Origin: Verrucomicrobiota bacterium
GTDB lineage: Bacteria; Verrucomicrobiota; Verrucomicrobiia; Opitutales; UBA2995
DNA length: 64,000 bases
Assembly (NCBI GenBank): GCA_027622555.1
Contig: JAQBYJ010000018.1
Location: 1 to 64,000 of the forward strand
Direction of reading: 5' to 3'
In this document: in pieces, positions 8,515-16,593 of the stretch
Position numbering within the stretch: the stretch's first letter is position 1
Layout: the number at the start of each line of letters is the position of its first letter
The notes under the pieces: model-generated
What the model saw: the letters and a program-made list of their open reading frames with translations, nothing else
Told to the model about the DNA's origin: nothing
Databases searched by the model: none
Made by a program: the position numbers and the translations under genes

Positions 8515-9662
8515 GCGTGATCGAAACCATGCCAGCCCGGGGTTACAGTGTGAGCAAAGACGACCTCGGATCCGATATCCTCGAGATTGCCATGGGGCCG
8601 CATCACCCGTCCACTCATGGGGTCTTTCGCATGGACCTGAAACTCGACGGGGAAACCGTCATGGATCTGAAGCCCATTTTTGGTTACCTTCATCGGAACC
8701 ATGAAAAACTTGCCGAAGACATGACCTACCCGATGTCCATGCCCTTTACCGATCGTCTCGATTACCTTTGTGGCATGACGAACAACTGGGCCTACGCTCT
8801 CAGCTGTGAGAAGCTTATAGAAATTGAAGTTCCCGAACGTGCGGAATACATCCGCGTCATTGTCGCTGAGCTTACCCGTTTGGTGAACCACTGCCTCCTG
8901 GTAGGATTCTTTATCAACGACCTCGGTGCGCTCGGCACTCCCCTGCTCTACGCACTGCGCGAACGGGAAAAGATCCTCGACCTGTTCGAAACGCTTTCCG
9001 GTGCAAGAATGATGGTTAACTATTTTCGCTTTGGTGGTGTGCGTTGCGATCTACCCGAAGGCTGGCTGACGGAATGTAAACGAATCGTCGATGCCTTCCC
9101 GGCCTTCCTCGATGAATACGAAACCTTGTTGGTGGGAAACGAAATCGTGATCACCCGGGCCCAGAACGTGGGCGTGGTGACGAAGGAGGAAGCGGTCAAT
9201 TTCTCCCTCACCGGTCCTATGCTCCGCGCCAGTGGCGTGAACTACGACATCCGCAAAGTTGACAAATACGGCATCTACGACCGCTTCGACTTCAAAGTCC
9301 CACTCGGCGCCCACGGCGATTGTTATGATCGTTTCATGATCCGTATGCTCGAAATGCGGGAGAGTATCAAAATCCTTAACCAGGCACTCAAAGATATTCC
9401 CGAAGGTGAAATAATGGGAGACGCGCCCAAGATCTTTAAACCCGCACCGGGAGAAGCCTATGGCCGAATCGAATCACCCAAGGGAGAGCTGGGGTTCTAC
9501 CTCATAGCGGACGGAACCAACAATCCCTACCGGTTCAAAGTTCGTCCTCCTTCATTCATAAACCTTACTGCCCTGCGCCACATGTGCATAGGGCACAAAG
9601 TTGCCGACGCTGTCATCATTCTTGGCAGTATCGATATCGTCCTGGGAGAAGTCGACCGCTAG
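8511..9662 (+). CDS. nuoD: NADH-quinone oxidoreductase subunit D (49 kDa)
   Basis: 383 residues, within the usual NuoD range. It begins with [12 protein letters not shown] and contains [29 protein letters not shown] and [15 protein letters not shown], all diagnostic of the 49-kDa subunit that forms the quinone site with NuoB. The His of HPSTHG lines the quinone pocket. The C-terminus ends DIVLGEVDR, as usual. Followed by a repeat-filled gap before nuoI. Confidence 0.96.
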   Translation: MSVIETMPARGYSVSKDDLGSDILEIAMGPHHPSTHGVFRMDLKLDGETVMDLKPIFGYLHRNHEKLAEDMTYPMSMPFTDRLDYLCGMTNNWAYALSCEKLIEIEVPERAEYIRVIVAELTRLVNHCLLVGFFINDLGALGTPLLYALREREKILDLFETLSGARMMVNYFRFGGVRCDLPEGWLTECKRIVDAFPAFLDEYETLLVGNEIVITRAQNVGVVTKEEAVNFSLTGPMLRASGVNYDIRKVDKYGIYDRFDFKVPLGAHGDCYDRFMIRMLEMRESIKILNQALKDIPEGEIMGDAPKIFKPAPGEAYGRIESPKGELGFYLIADGTNNPYRFKVRPPSFINLTALRHMCIGHKVADAVIILGSIDIVLGEVDR

Positions 9663-9689
9663 CATGGGACAAGCCTTTAAATTATTTTT

Positions 9690-9817
9690 GGTAGGGCGGT
9701 CTCGCCGAGACCGCCGACGTATGCCTCTTGTACTATCTCACATTCACAGATGCTCAACGGACCGATCGGCGACGGGTCCAGCGAAGTTATCAAACGAAGC
9801 TGGGATCGGCCCCTACC
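9690..9817. repeat. Family B palindromic repeat in the nuoD-nuoI gap
   Basis: Begins GGTAGGGCGGTCTCGCCGAG with ACCGCCG completing a hairpin, and ends CGGCCCCTACC. The inner segment holds a second palindrome (GGACCGATCGGCGACGGGTCC). The same architecture recurs at 12658-12751 between nuoJ and nuoK. The element contains in-frame codons upstream of nuoI, which makes the nuoI reading frame look longer than it is. Confidence 0.65.
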
Positions 9818-9839
9818 TTTTAACCGAATATTACGATCT

Positions 9840-10742
9840 ATGAGTTTATTCGCAAAAGGCATCATCCAGGGGATGGGCGTAACGGCCAAAAACTTTTTCC
9901 AGAGCTATTACAAAAAAGATCGGCTTCCGACTGTGGAATATCCGGAAGAGAAATCTACCGTTACGCAGTTTTCCAGAAACATACCTTTTCTGGTATTTGA
10001 TGGTGAGGACGCCATCGATGGGATGCGCTGTACCGCTTGCACACTGTGTGAAAAAGCCTGCCCGCCGGCCTGTATCTACATCATCAAGGACAAGGACGAA
10101 AACGGGAGACCGCTTAAACGTCCTGCGGTGTTCGACATCGATTCTTCAGTTTGCATGAGTTGCCAGCTTTGTGTCGAAGCCTGCCCATTTGAAGCTATCC
10201 GGATGGATAGCGAATTCGAACTTTCCACCGAAAACCGTTTCGAAGGGTTGCTGATCAATCGCGAAGCACTCCTCAAATCGAACAAATACTACCACGAAAT
10301 TCACCCCATCGAAGCCCAGGTAACCGACGACCGCATGGCCGCCAAAGTTGCCGAAGCCGAAGCAAAAGCAAAGGAACGGGAAGAAAAAGCCCGCCTGGAT
10401 GCCGAAGCCAAAAAAGCAGCGGAAGAAAAGAAGGCTGCCGAAGAAGCTGCCGCAGTTGCCGAAGCACCCGTAGTCGAAGAAGTAACTGAAGTTGCCCCGG
10501 AGGAACCAACGGCAGAAGCGTCAACAGAAACAGCCGAATCCACAGAACCTGCCGAATCCACAGAAACTCCGAAAGCGGTCGCAGAGGAATCAACAGAAGC
10601 TCCCCAGGAACCAACAGCGGAAACAACCGAAGTTCAGGAAGAACCCAAATCAGTCGCCGCAGAACCTCCTCCTGCAGTTGCCGAAGAAAAGCCCAAGTTA
10701 GCAGAACCCGAAAACTCCGAAGAACCGAAAAAACCAGAATGA
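9840..10742 (+). CDS. nuoI: NADH-quinone oxidoreductase subunit I with long acidic C-terminal tail
   Basis: 300 residues; the family is usually about 150-220. Two 4Fe-4S motifs are complete: C64-C67-C70-C74 and C105-C108-C111-C115, ligating clusters N6a and N6b. After about residue 165 the protein becomes a low-complexity Ala/Glu/Lys, then Glu/Pro/Thr-rich tail of about 135 residues with no similarity to NuoI. The first part of the tail is a likely charged helix, the rest disordered. I chose ATG 9840, since upstream in-frame codons lie in a dispersed repeat. Confidence 0.93.
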   Translation: MSLFAKGIIQGMGVTAKNFFQSYYKKDRLPTVEYPEEKSTVTQFSRNIPFLVFDGEDAIDGMRCTACTLCEKACPPACIYIIKDKDENGRPLKRPAVFDIDSSVCMSCQLCVEACPFEAIRMDSEFELSTENRFEGLLINREALLKSNKYYHEIHPIEAQVTDDRMAAKVAEAEAKAKEREEKARLDAEAKKAAEEKKAAEEAAAVAEAPVVEEVTEVAPEEPTAEASTETAESTEPAESTETPKAVAEESTEAPQEPTAETTEVQEEPKSVAAEPPPAVAEEKPKLAEPENSEEPKKPE

Positions 10743-10752
10743 CAGTTACTCC

Positions 10753-10890
10753 GAACCTCAGAACCTTTGAACCGCTGAACCGCTGAACCCTTGAACCTCT
10801 GAACCTTTAAGCCTTTGAACCTTTAAGCCTCTGAACCCTTTAACCCTTGAACCCTTGAACCTATTTAACCCTTTTAACCGCCTTTAGGCC
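10753..10890. repeat. Degenerate 8-bp tandem array in the nuoI-nuoH gap
   Basis: About 15 head-to-tail copies of an octamer of the form GAACCYYT (GAACCTTT, GAACCGCT, GAACCCTT, GAACCTCT, AAGCCTTT and so on) fill nearly the whole gap between nuoI and nuoH. The 3' end drifts to 9-base units. Copy number could vary by slipped replication. No protein is encoded. It may be inert or change spacing and RNA structure ahead of nuoH. Confidence 0.75.
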
Positions 10891-10893
10891 CCC

Positions 10894-12117
10894 ATGAATA
10901 ACTTTTTTGATCACAAACTTCTAGAGCTCGCCCAATGGGTGGAGTCTCTTTTCAACGATATGCCTTCGTTGAAGATTGTGGTTCATATTGTCTTGTCCTC
11001 CCTGCCTCTGATCCTCGCATTCATGGGTGCGTTCGCTTTTTCCACTTGGCTTGAACGTAAGGGGCTCGCCCGGATTCAAAACCGCCCCGGCCCGAATCGG
11101 GTTGGGATCTTTGGGTTACTTCAACCGGTAGCGGACGGCATCAAAATGCTGTTCAAGGAAGACATCGTTCCAGAAAGATCGGACAAATTATTTCATTTCA
11201 TGGCACCAGTATTATTGATGGTGCCGGCCATGGTAGGCATCGGATTTTTACCCATGGGCGAGGGAATGAGTGCCCTACCCTTTGACTCGGCTATTCTATT
11301 TTTCTTTGCGATCGGATCGATGAATACCATTGCCGTCTTCATGGCTGGTTGGTCATCGCGCAATAAGTATTCCTTGCTCGGAGGCATGCGCGCCGTGGCG
11401 CAAATGATCAGTTACGAAATCCCGCTGGTGCTATCCGCTGTGACGGTTATCATGATTGCCGGTTCACTCAACGCTCAGGAGATTGTCGCTTCTCAACAGA
11501 TCACCGGATGGATCGGAAGTGGAAATATAATCCAGGAGTTCTTTGGGCAGATACTCGGTTGGCATATTTTTAAACCATGGGGATTCGCCGGATTTATCTT
11601 TTTCTTTATCGCAGCACTGGCCGAGGCCAACCGCTCGCCTTTCGATTTACCGGAAGCCGATTCGGAAATCATCGCCGGTCACCTGACCGAATACAGTGGT
11701 TTCAAATACGCCATTTTCTTTATCGCTGAGTACATTAGCGCCTTCGCGATTGCCGGGATAGCGGTCACCTTATTCCTTGGCGGTTGGAGCGGACCGGTTA
11801 TAGCTGGATTACCGTGGTTTATCATAAAACTGTTTAGTCTCTTCGCGGTAATGATCTGGATACGCGGCACCTTGCCCCGGTTACGAGTCGACCAGTTAAT
11901 GGCCTACGCCTGGAAATTCCTGATGCCGTTAGCCATCCTCAATATATTCGTTGCCGGTCTCTACTACTTCGCCGAACAACAATGGGGCATCTGGATTGCC
12001 CTGGTCGGGGGATGGATAGTTGGATTCGGAGCATTACAGTTGGCAGCTAAAGGACTGGCCCGACTCAACAAATCTCCCCTCTTAAAAGACAAAAGGGTCT
12101 ACCAATTTGCGGAATGA
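10894..12117 (+). CDS. nuoH: NADH-quinone oxidoreductase subunit H
   Basis: 407 residues with about eight membrane helices. The family landmarks NRPGPNRVG, LQPVADGIKMLFKED, EANRSPFDLPEADSEI and TEYSGFKYAIFFIAEY are all present; the acidic loop of the third is part of the quinone chamber and first proton path. NuoH anchors the membrane arm to the peripheral arm. The N-terminal 30 residues precede the first helix and are longer than in E. coli. It overlaps nuoJ by four bases. Confidence 0.96.
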   Translation: MNNFFDHKLLELAQWVESLFNDMPSLKIVVHIVLSSLPLILAFMGAFAFSTWLERKGLARIQNRPGPNRVGIFGLLQPVADGIKMLFKEDIVPERSDKLFHFMAPVLLMVPAMVGIGFLPMGEGMSALPFDSAILFFFAIGSMNTIAVFMAGWSSRNKYSLLGGMRAVAQMISYEIPLVLSAVTVIMIAGSLNAQEIVASQQITGWIGSGNIIQEFFGQILGWHIFKPWGFAGFIFFFIAALAEANRSPFDLPEADSEIIAGHLTEYSGFKYAIFFIAEYISAFAIAGIAVTLFLGGWSGPVIAGLPWFIIKLFSLFAVMIWIRGTLPRLRVDQLMAYAWKFLMPLAILNIFVAGLYYFAEQQWGIWIALVGGWIVGFGALQLAAKGLARLNKSPLLKDKRVYQFAE

Positions 12118-12632
12118 GTATCGCATTTTTCATATTGGCAATTGTTGCGATCATGGGCGCCGTTTTGGCGATCACTTTACGCAATGTAATTCACGCCGTA
12201 TTTTCAGTACTGTTGTTTTTCTCTGCAATTGCAGGACTGTTTCTTCTGCTACTGGCAGAGTTTGTTGCTGCAGTGCAAGTGCTGGTATACATCGGCTCGG
12301 TCGGCATTCTAATGCTCTTCGCCATCATGCTCACGACTAAGGTTATGGGTGACGCAACCAGCACGGTCCATTCCCGCGGATGGATCTGGGGAGGAATAGC
12401 CGTTGCAGCTTTGTTACTTGGAGTATTTATTCCGCTCATCTCCCAGCCGATTGCGGAAGCCACGACCCTACTTTCGGATTTCGAACCCTCCGTCAAACAA
12501 CTTGGACTTGTTTTGATGGATCCCTACTTCGCCTCCGTGGGCGTCATCGCTTTGCTACTTACGGCCGGACTTATCGGAGCCGTGGTGGCAGCAAGCAGCG
12601 CGAGTGAACCTGAACCCGAACAAAAAACGTGA
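12114..12632 (+). CDS. nuoJ: NADH-quinone oxidoreductase subunit J
   Basis: 172 residues with five predicted helices. The phrases RNVIHAVFSVLLFFSAIAGLF (in part) and VYIGSVGILMLFAIML are standard for NuoJ; its third helix carries the pi-bulge implicated in coupling. The C-terminal tail is short and acidic. It overlaps nuoH by ATGA. A family B repeat of about 95 bp fills the gap to nuoK. Confidence 0.95.
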   Translation: MSIAFFILAIVAIMGAVLAITLRNVIHAVFSVLLFFSAIAGLFLLLLAEFVAAVQVLVYIGSVGILMLFAIMLTTKVMGDATSTVHSRGWIWGGIAVAALLLGVFIPLISQPIAEATTLLSDFEPSVKQLGLVLMDPYFASVGVIALLLTAGLIGAVVAASSASEPEPEQKT

Positions 12633-12657
12633 CGGTATTTTTTATAACCCATTTTAA

Positions 12658-12751
12658 GGTAGGGCGCTCTGGCCCAGAGCGCCGCCGACAGTTTTTTGTT
12701 ATAACCAAATCCAAAGACATTTCAACAGACCGCCCGGCGATCGGTCCCTAC
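12658..12751. repeat. Family B palindromic repeat in the nuoJ-nuoK gap
   Basis: Starts GGTAGGGCGCTCTGGCCCAG with AGCGCCG, forming a long hairpin, and ends CGGCGATCGGTCCCTAC. Sequence and layout match the copy at 9690-9817, with compensated stem changes. The nuoK start lies 14 bases beyond. Confidence 0.65.
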
Positions 12752-12765
12752 ATGATTTTCAATTA

Positions 12766-13080
12766 GTGGAGCTAACTCTAAATCATTTCCTGATACTCTC
12801 AGCCATCCTCTTCTCGATAGGTTTGGTGGGCGCGCTGACGCGTCGGCATATCATAATCATGCTGATCTGTCTGGAAATCATGCTCAATGCGGGGAACCTC
12901 AACCTGATTGCGTTTTGGTACTATAGTCCAAACCCAGACCTCATGCACGGGCCCCTCTTTACACTTTTCACGATCGCGATCGCAGCCACGGAAGCCGCCC
13001 TTGGGCTGGCACTGGTTCTCGCTATCTTCCGCCACTTTAAAACCATCGACCTGGAGCAAATTCAGGACCTGAAAGAATGA
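12766..13080 (+). CDS. nuoK: NADH-quinone oxidoreductase subunit K
   Basis: 104 residues, three membrane helices, the usual NuoK size. The membrane glutamates that carry protons are visible in ICLEIMLNAGNL and in IAATEAALGLAL. The start codon is GTG at 12766; no ATG is available at the right place. The C-terminal 15 residues are hydrophilic. It overlaps nuoL by four bases. Confidence 0.95.
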   Translation: MELTLNHFLILSAILFSIGLVGALTRRHIIIMLICLEIMLNAGNLNLIAFWYYSPNPDLMHGPLFTLFTIAIAATEAALGLALVLAIFRHFKTIDLEQIQDLKE

Positions 13081-15083
13081 ACCTATTCGATTTTTCTCAT
13101 TCCGTTGGATGGCTGTTGTGGATTCCCCTTTGTCCACTGATAGCCGGAGTATTGCTGGGCTTTTTCAAACCTTCAGGTAAACTGTCTGCGATCATCGCCA
13201 TCGCCGCACTAACGGCCTCCTTGGGATTTTCGCTCAAAGCTTTTGCAATGACCGGGGGGCATGAAGCCCACACCCTCACTCACAATTTTACCTGGATTCA
13301 GATCGCGGGCGTGAACCTCGAATTCGGAGTAGTCCTCAATGCACTGACCGGATCGATGTTGGCGATGGTCAGTTTCATTGGCCTCTTAATCTTTATCTAT
13401 TCAGCCAGTTACATGAGCCATGACGCCCGCATGGGACGGTTCTTTTGCTACCTCTCTATTTTCATGGTGGGTATGCTTGGGCTGGTAGTCTCGAATTCTT
13501 TGTTACTGCTCTTCATGTTCTGGGAGATTGTCGGGCTCGCCTCTTATTTATTGATCGGGTTCTGGTTTGAAAAACCATCGGCTGCGGCCGCTGCGAAAAA
13601 AGCATTTATCACCACCCGGATTGGCGATCTGGGATTCCTCATTGGATTGCTCTGGGCGTTCAAGGCGACCGGTACCTTTCTATTCTTCGACGGAGGAAAT
13701 GGACTCCTTGAAGGCGCACAAATCGCCGCACTGGTTGCTTCCGAGAACGCGCTTGGGGGATTAAATGGTGCGGGTGTAATTGCGTTGTTCCTCTTCATCG
13801 GTGCGGTTGGAAAATCGGGTCAACTTCCACTACACGTGTGGCTACCCGATGCGATGGAAGGCCCTACTCCGGTATCGGCTTTGATCCACGCGGCAACCAT
13901 GGTGGCAGCTGGCGTATTCCTGGTAGCCCGCGCATTTCCACTTTTCCTCGCAGACGAGGTGATGCTTGAAATCGTTTCCTGGGTCGGTGCATTTACCGCA
14001 CTGTTCGCTGCTCTCATTGCCGTTGCGCAATACGACATCAAACGGATTCTCGCCTACTCGACGGTCAGTCAACTTGGCTTGATGATGGTAGGGCTCGGTG
14101 CCGGTGGATTGGCCCTTGGAGAAGGGGGCGTATCGATCGGTATGTTTCACCTCCTTACTCACGCATTCTTTAAGGCCTTACTCTTCCTCGGTGCCGGCTC
14201 GATCATTCACGGTTGTGGCGAGGAGCAGGATATCCGTCTCATGGGTGGTGTGTTTAGCAAAATGAAAGTATCGAGTATTGCTTACCTGGCCGGCACGCTC
14301 GCTCTTTGCGCATTTCCCTTCACCAGTGGATTTTTTAGTAAGGACCAAATCCTGCTCAGTGCCTGGACAACGAACTCCACCGTTTTCTGGATCAGTGCAT
14401 TCGCTTCCTTGCTCACGGCGTTCTACATGACGCGGCAATGCTGCTACGTATTCCTGGGTAAATACCGCGGCAAAGGTCATGTCCATGAAAGCCCGGCATT
14501 GATGACTGTTCCATTGGTGATACTCGCCGCATTCGCTCTCTTGCTCGGAGTCATCAGTGAAAATAAATTCCACGTGCTCGACTATCTTTCAGGTGTCCAC
14601 GTTCACCAGCATGAAACCATCGTGGTCGTTATCAGTGTAATAATTGCCCTGGGTGGAATCGGACTTGGTTTGCTTGTTTACGCTCGAGCCAAAATGGGCA
14701 TGGATATTGTCGATCCAGTCAAGCGCGCCATTGGGGCTCCTTACTCGTGGTTGGAAAAACGTTTATTGGCCGATGAACTGTACGAAGCCACGGTATTCAA
14801 ACTTTGGAACGCTCTGGCGATTAACATTACCGCGATTGAAGCGATCCTGAATGTCCTGGTCGATGCCCTCACAGCAGTGGTGGTGAGTATTGGCAATTTC
14901 TTCTCCAACACCGTCGACCAAAAATTAATCGACTCTGTCTCCTTCGATGGCACCTGCGCTCGCATTTACAAAAGCAGCAGGATCAACGCATTTATTCAAA
15001 ACGGATTCCTTCAGGGATATCTCCGGATTCTCACCGCGGGCACCGTCGTAATCGGTGTTCTTTTCCTGGTCTTTGCCCGATGA
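13077..15083 (+). CDS. nuoL: NADH-quinone oxidoreductase subunit L, enlarged C-terminal lateral helix
   Basis: 668 residues (E. coli NuoL is 613). The antiporter-like core is intact: the TM5 Glu in FMFWEIVGLASYLLIGFW, the lysine of GKSGQLPLHVWLPDAMEGPTP, and the HAATMVAAGV helix. In the C-terminal lateral-helix region, DELY (from residue 566) and DQKLID (from residue 614) are 48 residues apart, against roughly 22 in ordinary NuoL proteins as I recall them. The extra residues are hydrophobic or helical (residues about 580-610). An extended lateral helix would be needed to span a second NuoM. Confidence 0.95.
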   Translation: MNLFDFSHSVGWLLWIPLCPLIAGVLLGFFKPSGKLSAIIAIAALTASLGFSLKAFAMTGGHEAHTLTHNFTWIQIAGVNLEFGVVLNALTGSMLAMVSFIGLLIFIYSASYMSHDARMGRFFCYLSIFMVGMLGLVVSNSLLLLFMFWEIVGLASYLLIGFWFEKPSAAAAAKKAFITTRIGDLGFLIGLLWAFKATGTFLFFDGGNGLLEGAQIAALVASENALGGLNGAGVIALFLFIGAVGKSGQLPLHVWLPDAMEGPTPVSALIHAATMVAAGVFLVARAFPLFLADEVMLEIVSWVGAFTALFAALIAVAQYDIKRILAYSTVSQLGLMMVGLGAGGLALGEGGVSIGMFHLLTHAFFKALLFLGAGSIIHGCGEEQDIRLMGGVFSKMKVSSIAYLAGTLALCAFPFTSGFFSKDQILLSAWTTNSTVFWISAFASLLTAFYMTRQCCYVFLGKYRGKGHVHESPALMTVPLVILAAFALLLGVISENKFHVLDYLSGVHVHQHETIVVVISVIIALGGIGLGLLVYARAKMGMDIVDPVKRAIGAPYSWLEKRLLADELYEATVFKLWNALAINITAIEAILNVLVDALTAVVVSIGNFFSNTVDQKLIDSVSFDGTCARIYKSSRINAFIQNGFLQGYLRILTAGTVVIGVLFLVFAR

Positions 15084-15096
15084 GAGGACGTATTCA

Positions 15097-16593
15097 ATGA
15101 TTAGCATTATCACATTTTTCCCGCTACTGGCAGCCCTCGCGATTGTCCTGACGCCGGGCAATAATAAGGGCTTCATAAAGCTTCTTGCTTTGATAGGTGC
15201 GTTGGCTTCTTCCATTCTGGCGATTTCATTGGCGCTTCAATTTGTTCCTGGTGACGGACTTCAGTTTGTACAAAAGTACGCGTGGATACCGTCGATCGGC
15301 GTGGATTACTTTGTTGGTATCGATGGATTGAATATGCTGCTGGTTATTCTGGTGGCCATCCTCTCACCTATCTTCGTACTCGCCTCCTGGAAGATGGATG
15401 AAAAGGCAAAGACCTACTTCAGTCTTCTGTCCGTTCAAATCACCGCGCTTTACGGCGCATTTACCGCACTCAACTTTTTCCACTGGTTTATCTTTTGGGA
15501 AGCAGCTCTGGTACCGGCGTTTTTCCTTATCAAACTCTATGGAGGTAAAGGAAGGCACAAAGCGGCAATTAACTTCTTTGTATTCACCGTACTCGGGTCG
15601 GTGGCAATGTTGCTGGGGGTGGTTTTCCTCTACCTGAAAACCGGCACCTTTGACTTTATCGAACTCCGCCAATTGGCCAGCCAAGGATTAATCCAAGTAA
15701 AACTCGGCGGACTTTATCCCGTAATCTTTGTTGCGATCGCCCTCGGACTTTGGGTGAAAGTTCCACTCTTCCCACTGCATATGTGGCAGGCACCTGCCTA
15801 TGCTGAGGCACCCGTTCCGGTAAGCATGATACTTACCGGGATAATGTCGAAGATGGGGGTATACGGATTTCTCCGTTTGGTGGTTCCGGTTTTCCCAGAA
15901 GCGATTCGAGAATTTTCAGAAGTATTACTGACCATTGCTTTGGTAACGATTATCTGGGGTGCATTTCTTGCCTTGCGCCAAACAGACATCAAACGCGTGC
16001 TCGCCTACTCATCCTTAAACCACGTGGCCTACTGCATGTTCGGTATATTTGCAGTCGGTGCGGCGATGGGACCTGATAAGATAAACGCTCCGGCAATAGC
16101 CATGCAGGGAGTCATCCTGCAAATGTTTGCCCACGGAATTGGAGCTGCCGGTCTCTTTTATATAGCCGGCAAATTAGAGGACATCAGTGGCACACGTGAC
16201 ATACGAGAATTCGGCGGACTGGGTGCCGTGATGCCGAGGTATGCATTTGTATTTTGCTTCCTGGTGTTTTCGTCCCTGGGACTTCCGTTTCTGGCCGGGT
16301 TCGCCGCGGAGATTCTCGTCTTCTCTGGAGCTTTCGCTCTGGCTCCCTTTCATACCGTATTTGCACTACTGGCACTTTTGGCCACGGCTATTTTTCTCCT
16401 CACCATCATTCAACGGATCTTCACCGGAAAAGCAGGTGAGGCAAAAAGCAGTCTCCCCGATATCTCCTACCGCGAAGTGCTTTATATTTCACCTCTGCTG
16501 GTGCTGACCGTCTGGATCGGAGTGTCGCCCTCCACCTGGTTGGCTTTCAGTGATCCATTTATTCAAACGCTCACCACGCTTTTTATTCCGTAA
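15097..16593 (+). CDS. nuoM: NADH-quinone oxidoreductase subunit M, first copy
   Basis: 498 residues with about 14 helices. All antiporter residues expected of NuoM are present: Glu in FWEAALVPAFFLI, Lys in WVKVPLFPLHMWQ, Lys in TGIMSKMGVYG and Glu in GFAAEILVFSG. I chose ATG 15097, preceded by GAGAGG, because the 14 upstream in-frame codons overlap the end of nuoL. Its TAA is directly followed by the ATG of the second nuoM with no spacer. Confidence 0.94.
   Translation: MISIITFFPLLAALAIVLTPGNNKGFIKLLALIGALASSILAISLALQFVPGDGLQFVQKYAWIPSIGVDYFVGIDGLNMLLVILVAILSPIFVLASWKMDEKAKTYFSLLSVQITALYGAFTALNFFHWFIFWEAALVPAFFLIKLYGGKGRHKAAINFFVFTVLGSVAMLLGVVFLYLKTGTFDFIELRQLASQGLIQVKLGGLYPVIFVAIALGLWVKVPLFPLHMWQAPAYAEAPVPVSMILTGIMSKMGVYGFLRLVVPVFPEAIREFSEVLLTIALVTIIWGAFLALRQTDIKRVLAYSSLNHVAYCMFGIFAVGAAMGPDKINAPAIAMQGVILQMFAHGIGAAGLFYIAGKLEDISGTRDIREFGGLGAVMPRYAFVFCFLVFSSLGLPFLAGFAAEILVFSGAFALAPFHTVFALLALLATAIFLLTIIQRIFTGKAGEAKSSLPDISYREVLYISPLLVLTVWIGVSPSTWLAFSDPFIQTLTTLFIP

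Noticed and set aside
9750-9839. 30-residue N-terminal extension of NuoI
   Set aside because: Those codons lie in a family B repeat and bear no resemblance to NuoI.
10273-10626. Leu/Pro-rich minus-strand frames opposite the NuoI tail
   Set aside because: Antisense shadow of low-complexity Glu/Ala codons.
10753-10890. Octamer array considered as a CRISPR or iteron origin
   Set aside because: Units are too short and have no spacers, and no replication initiator or cas gene is near. No CRISPR array is present in the window.
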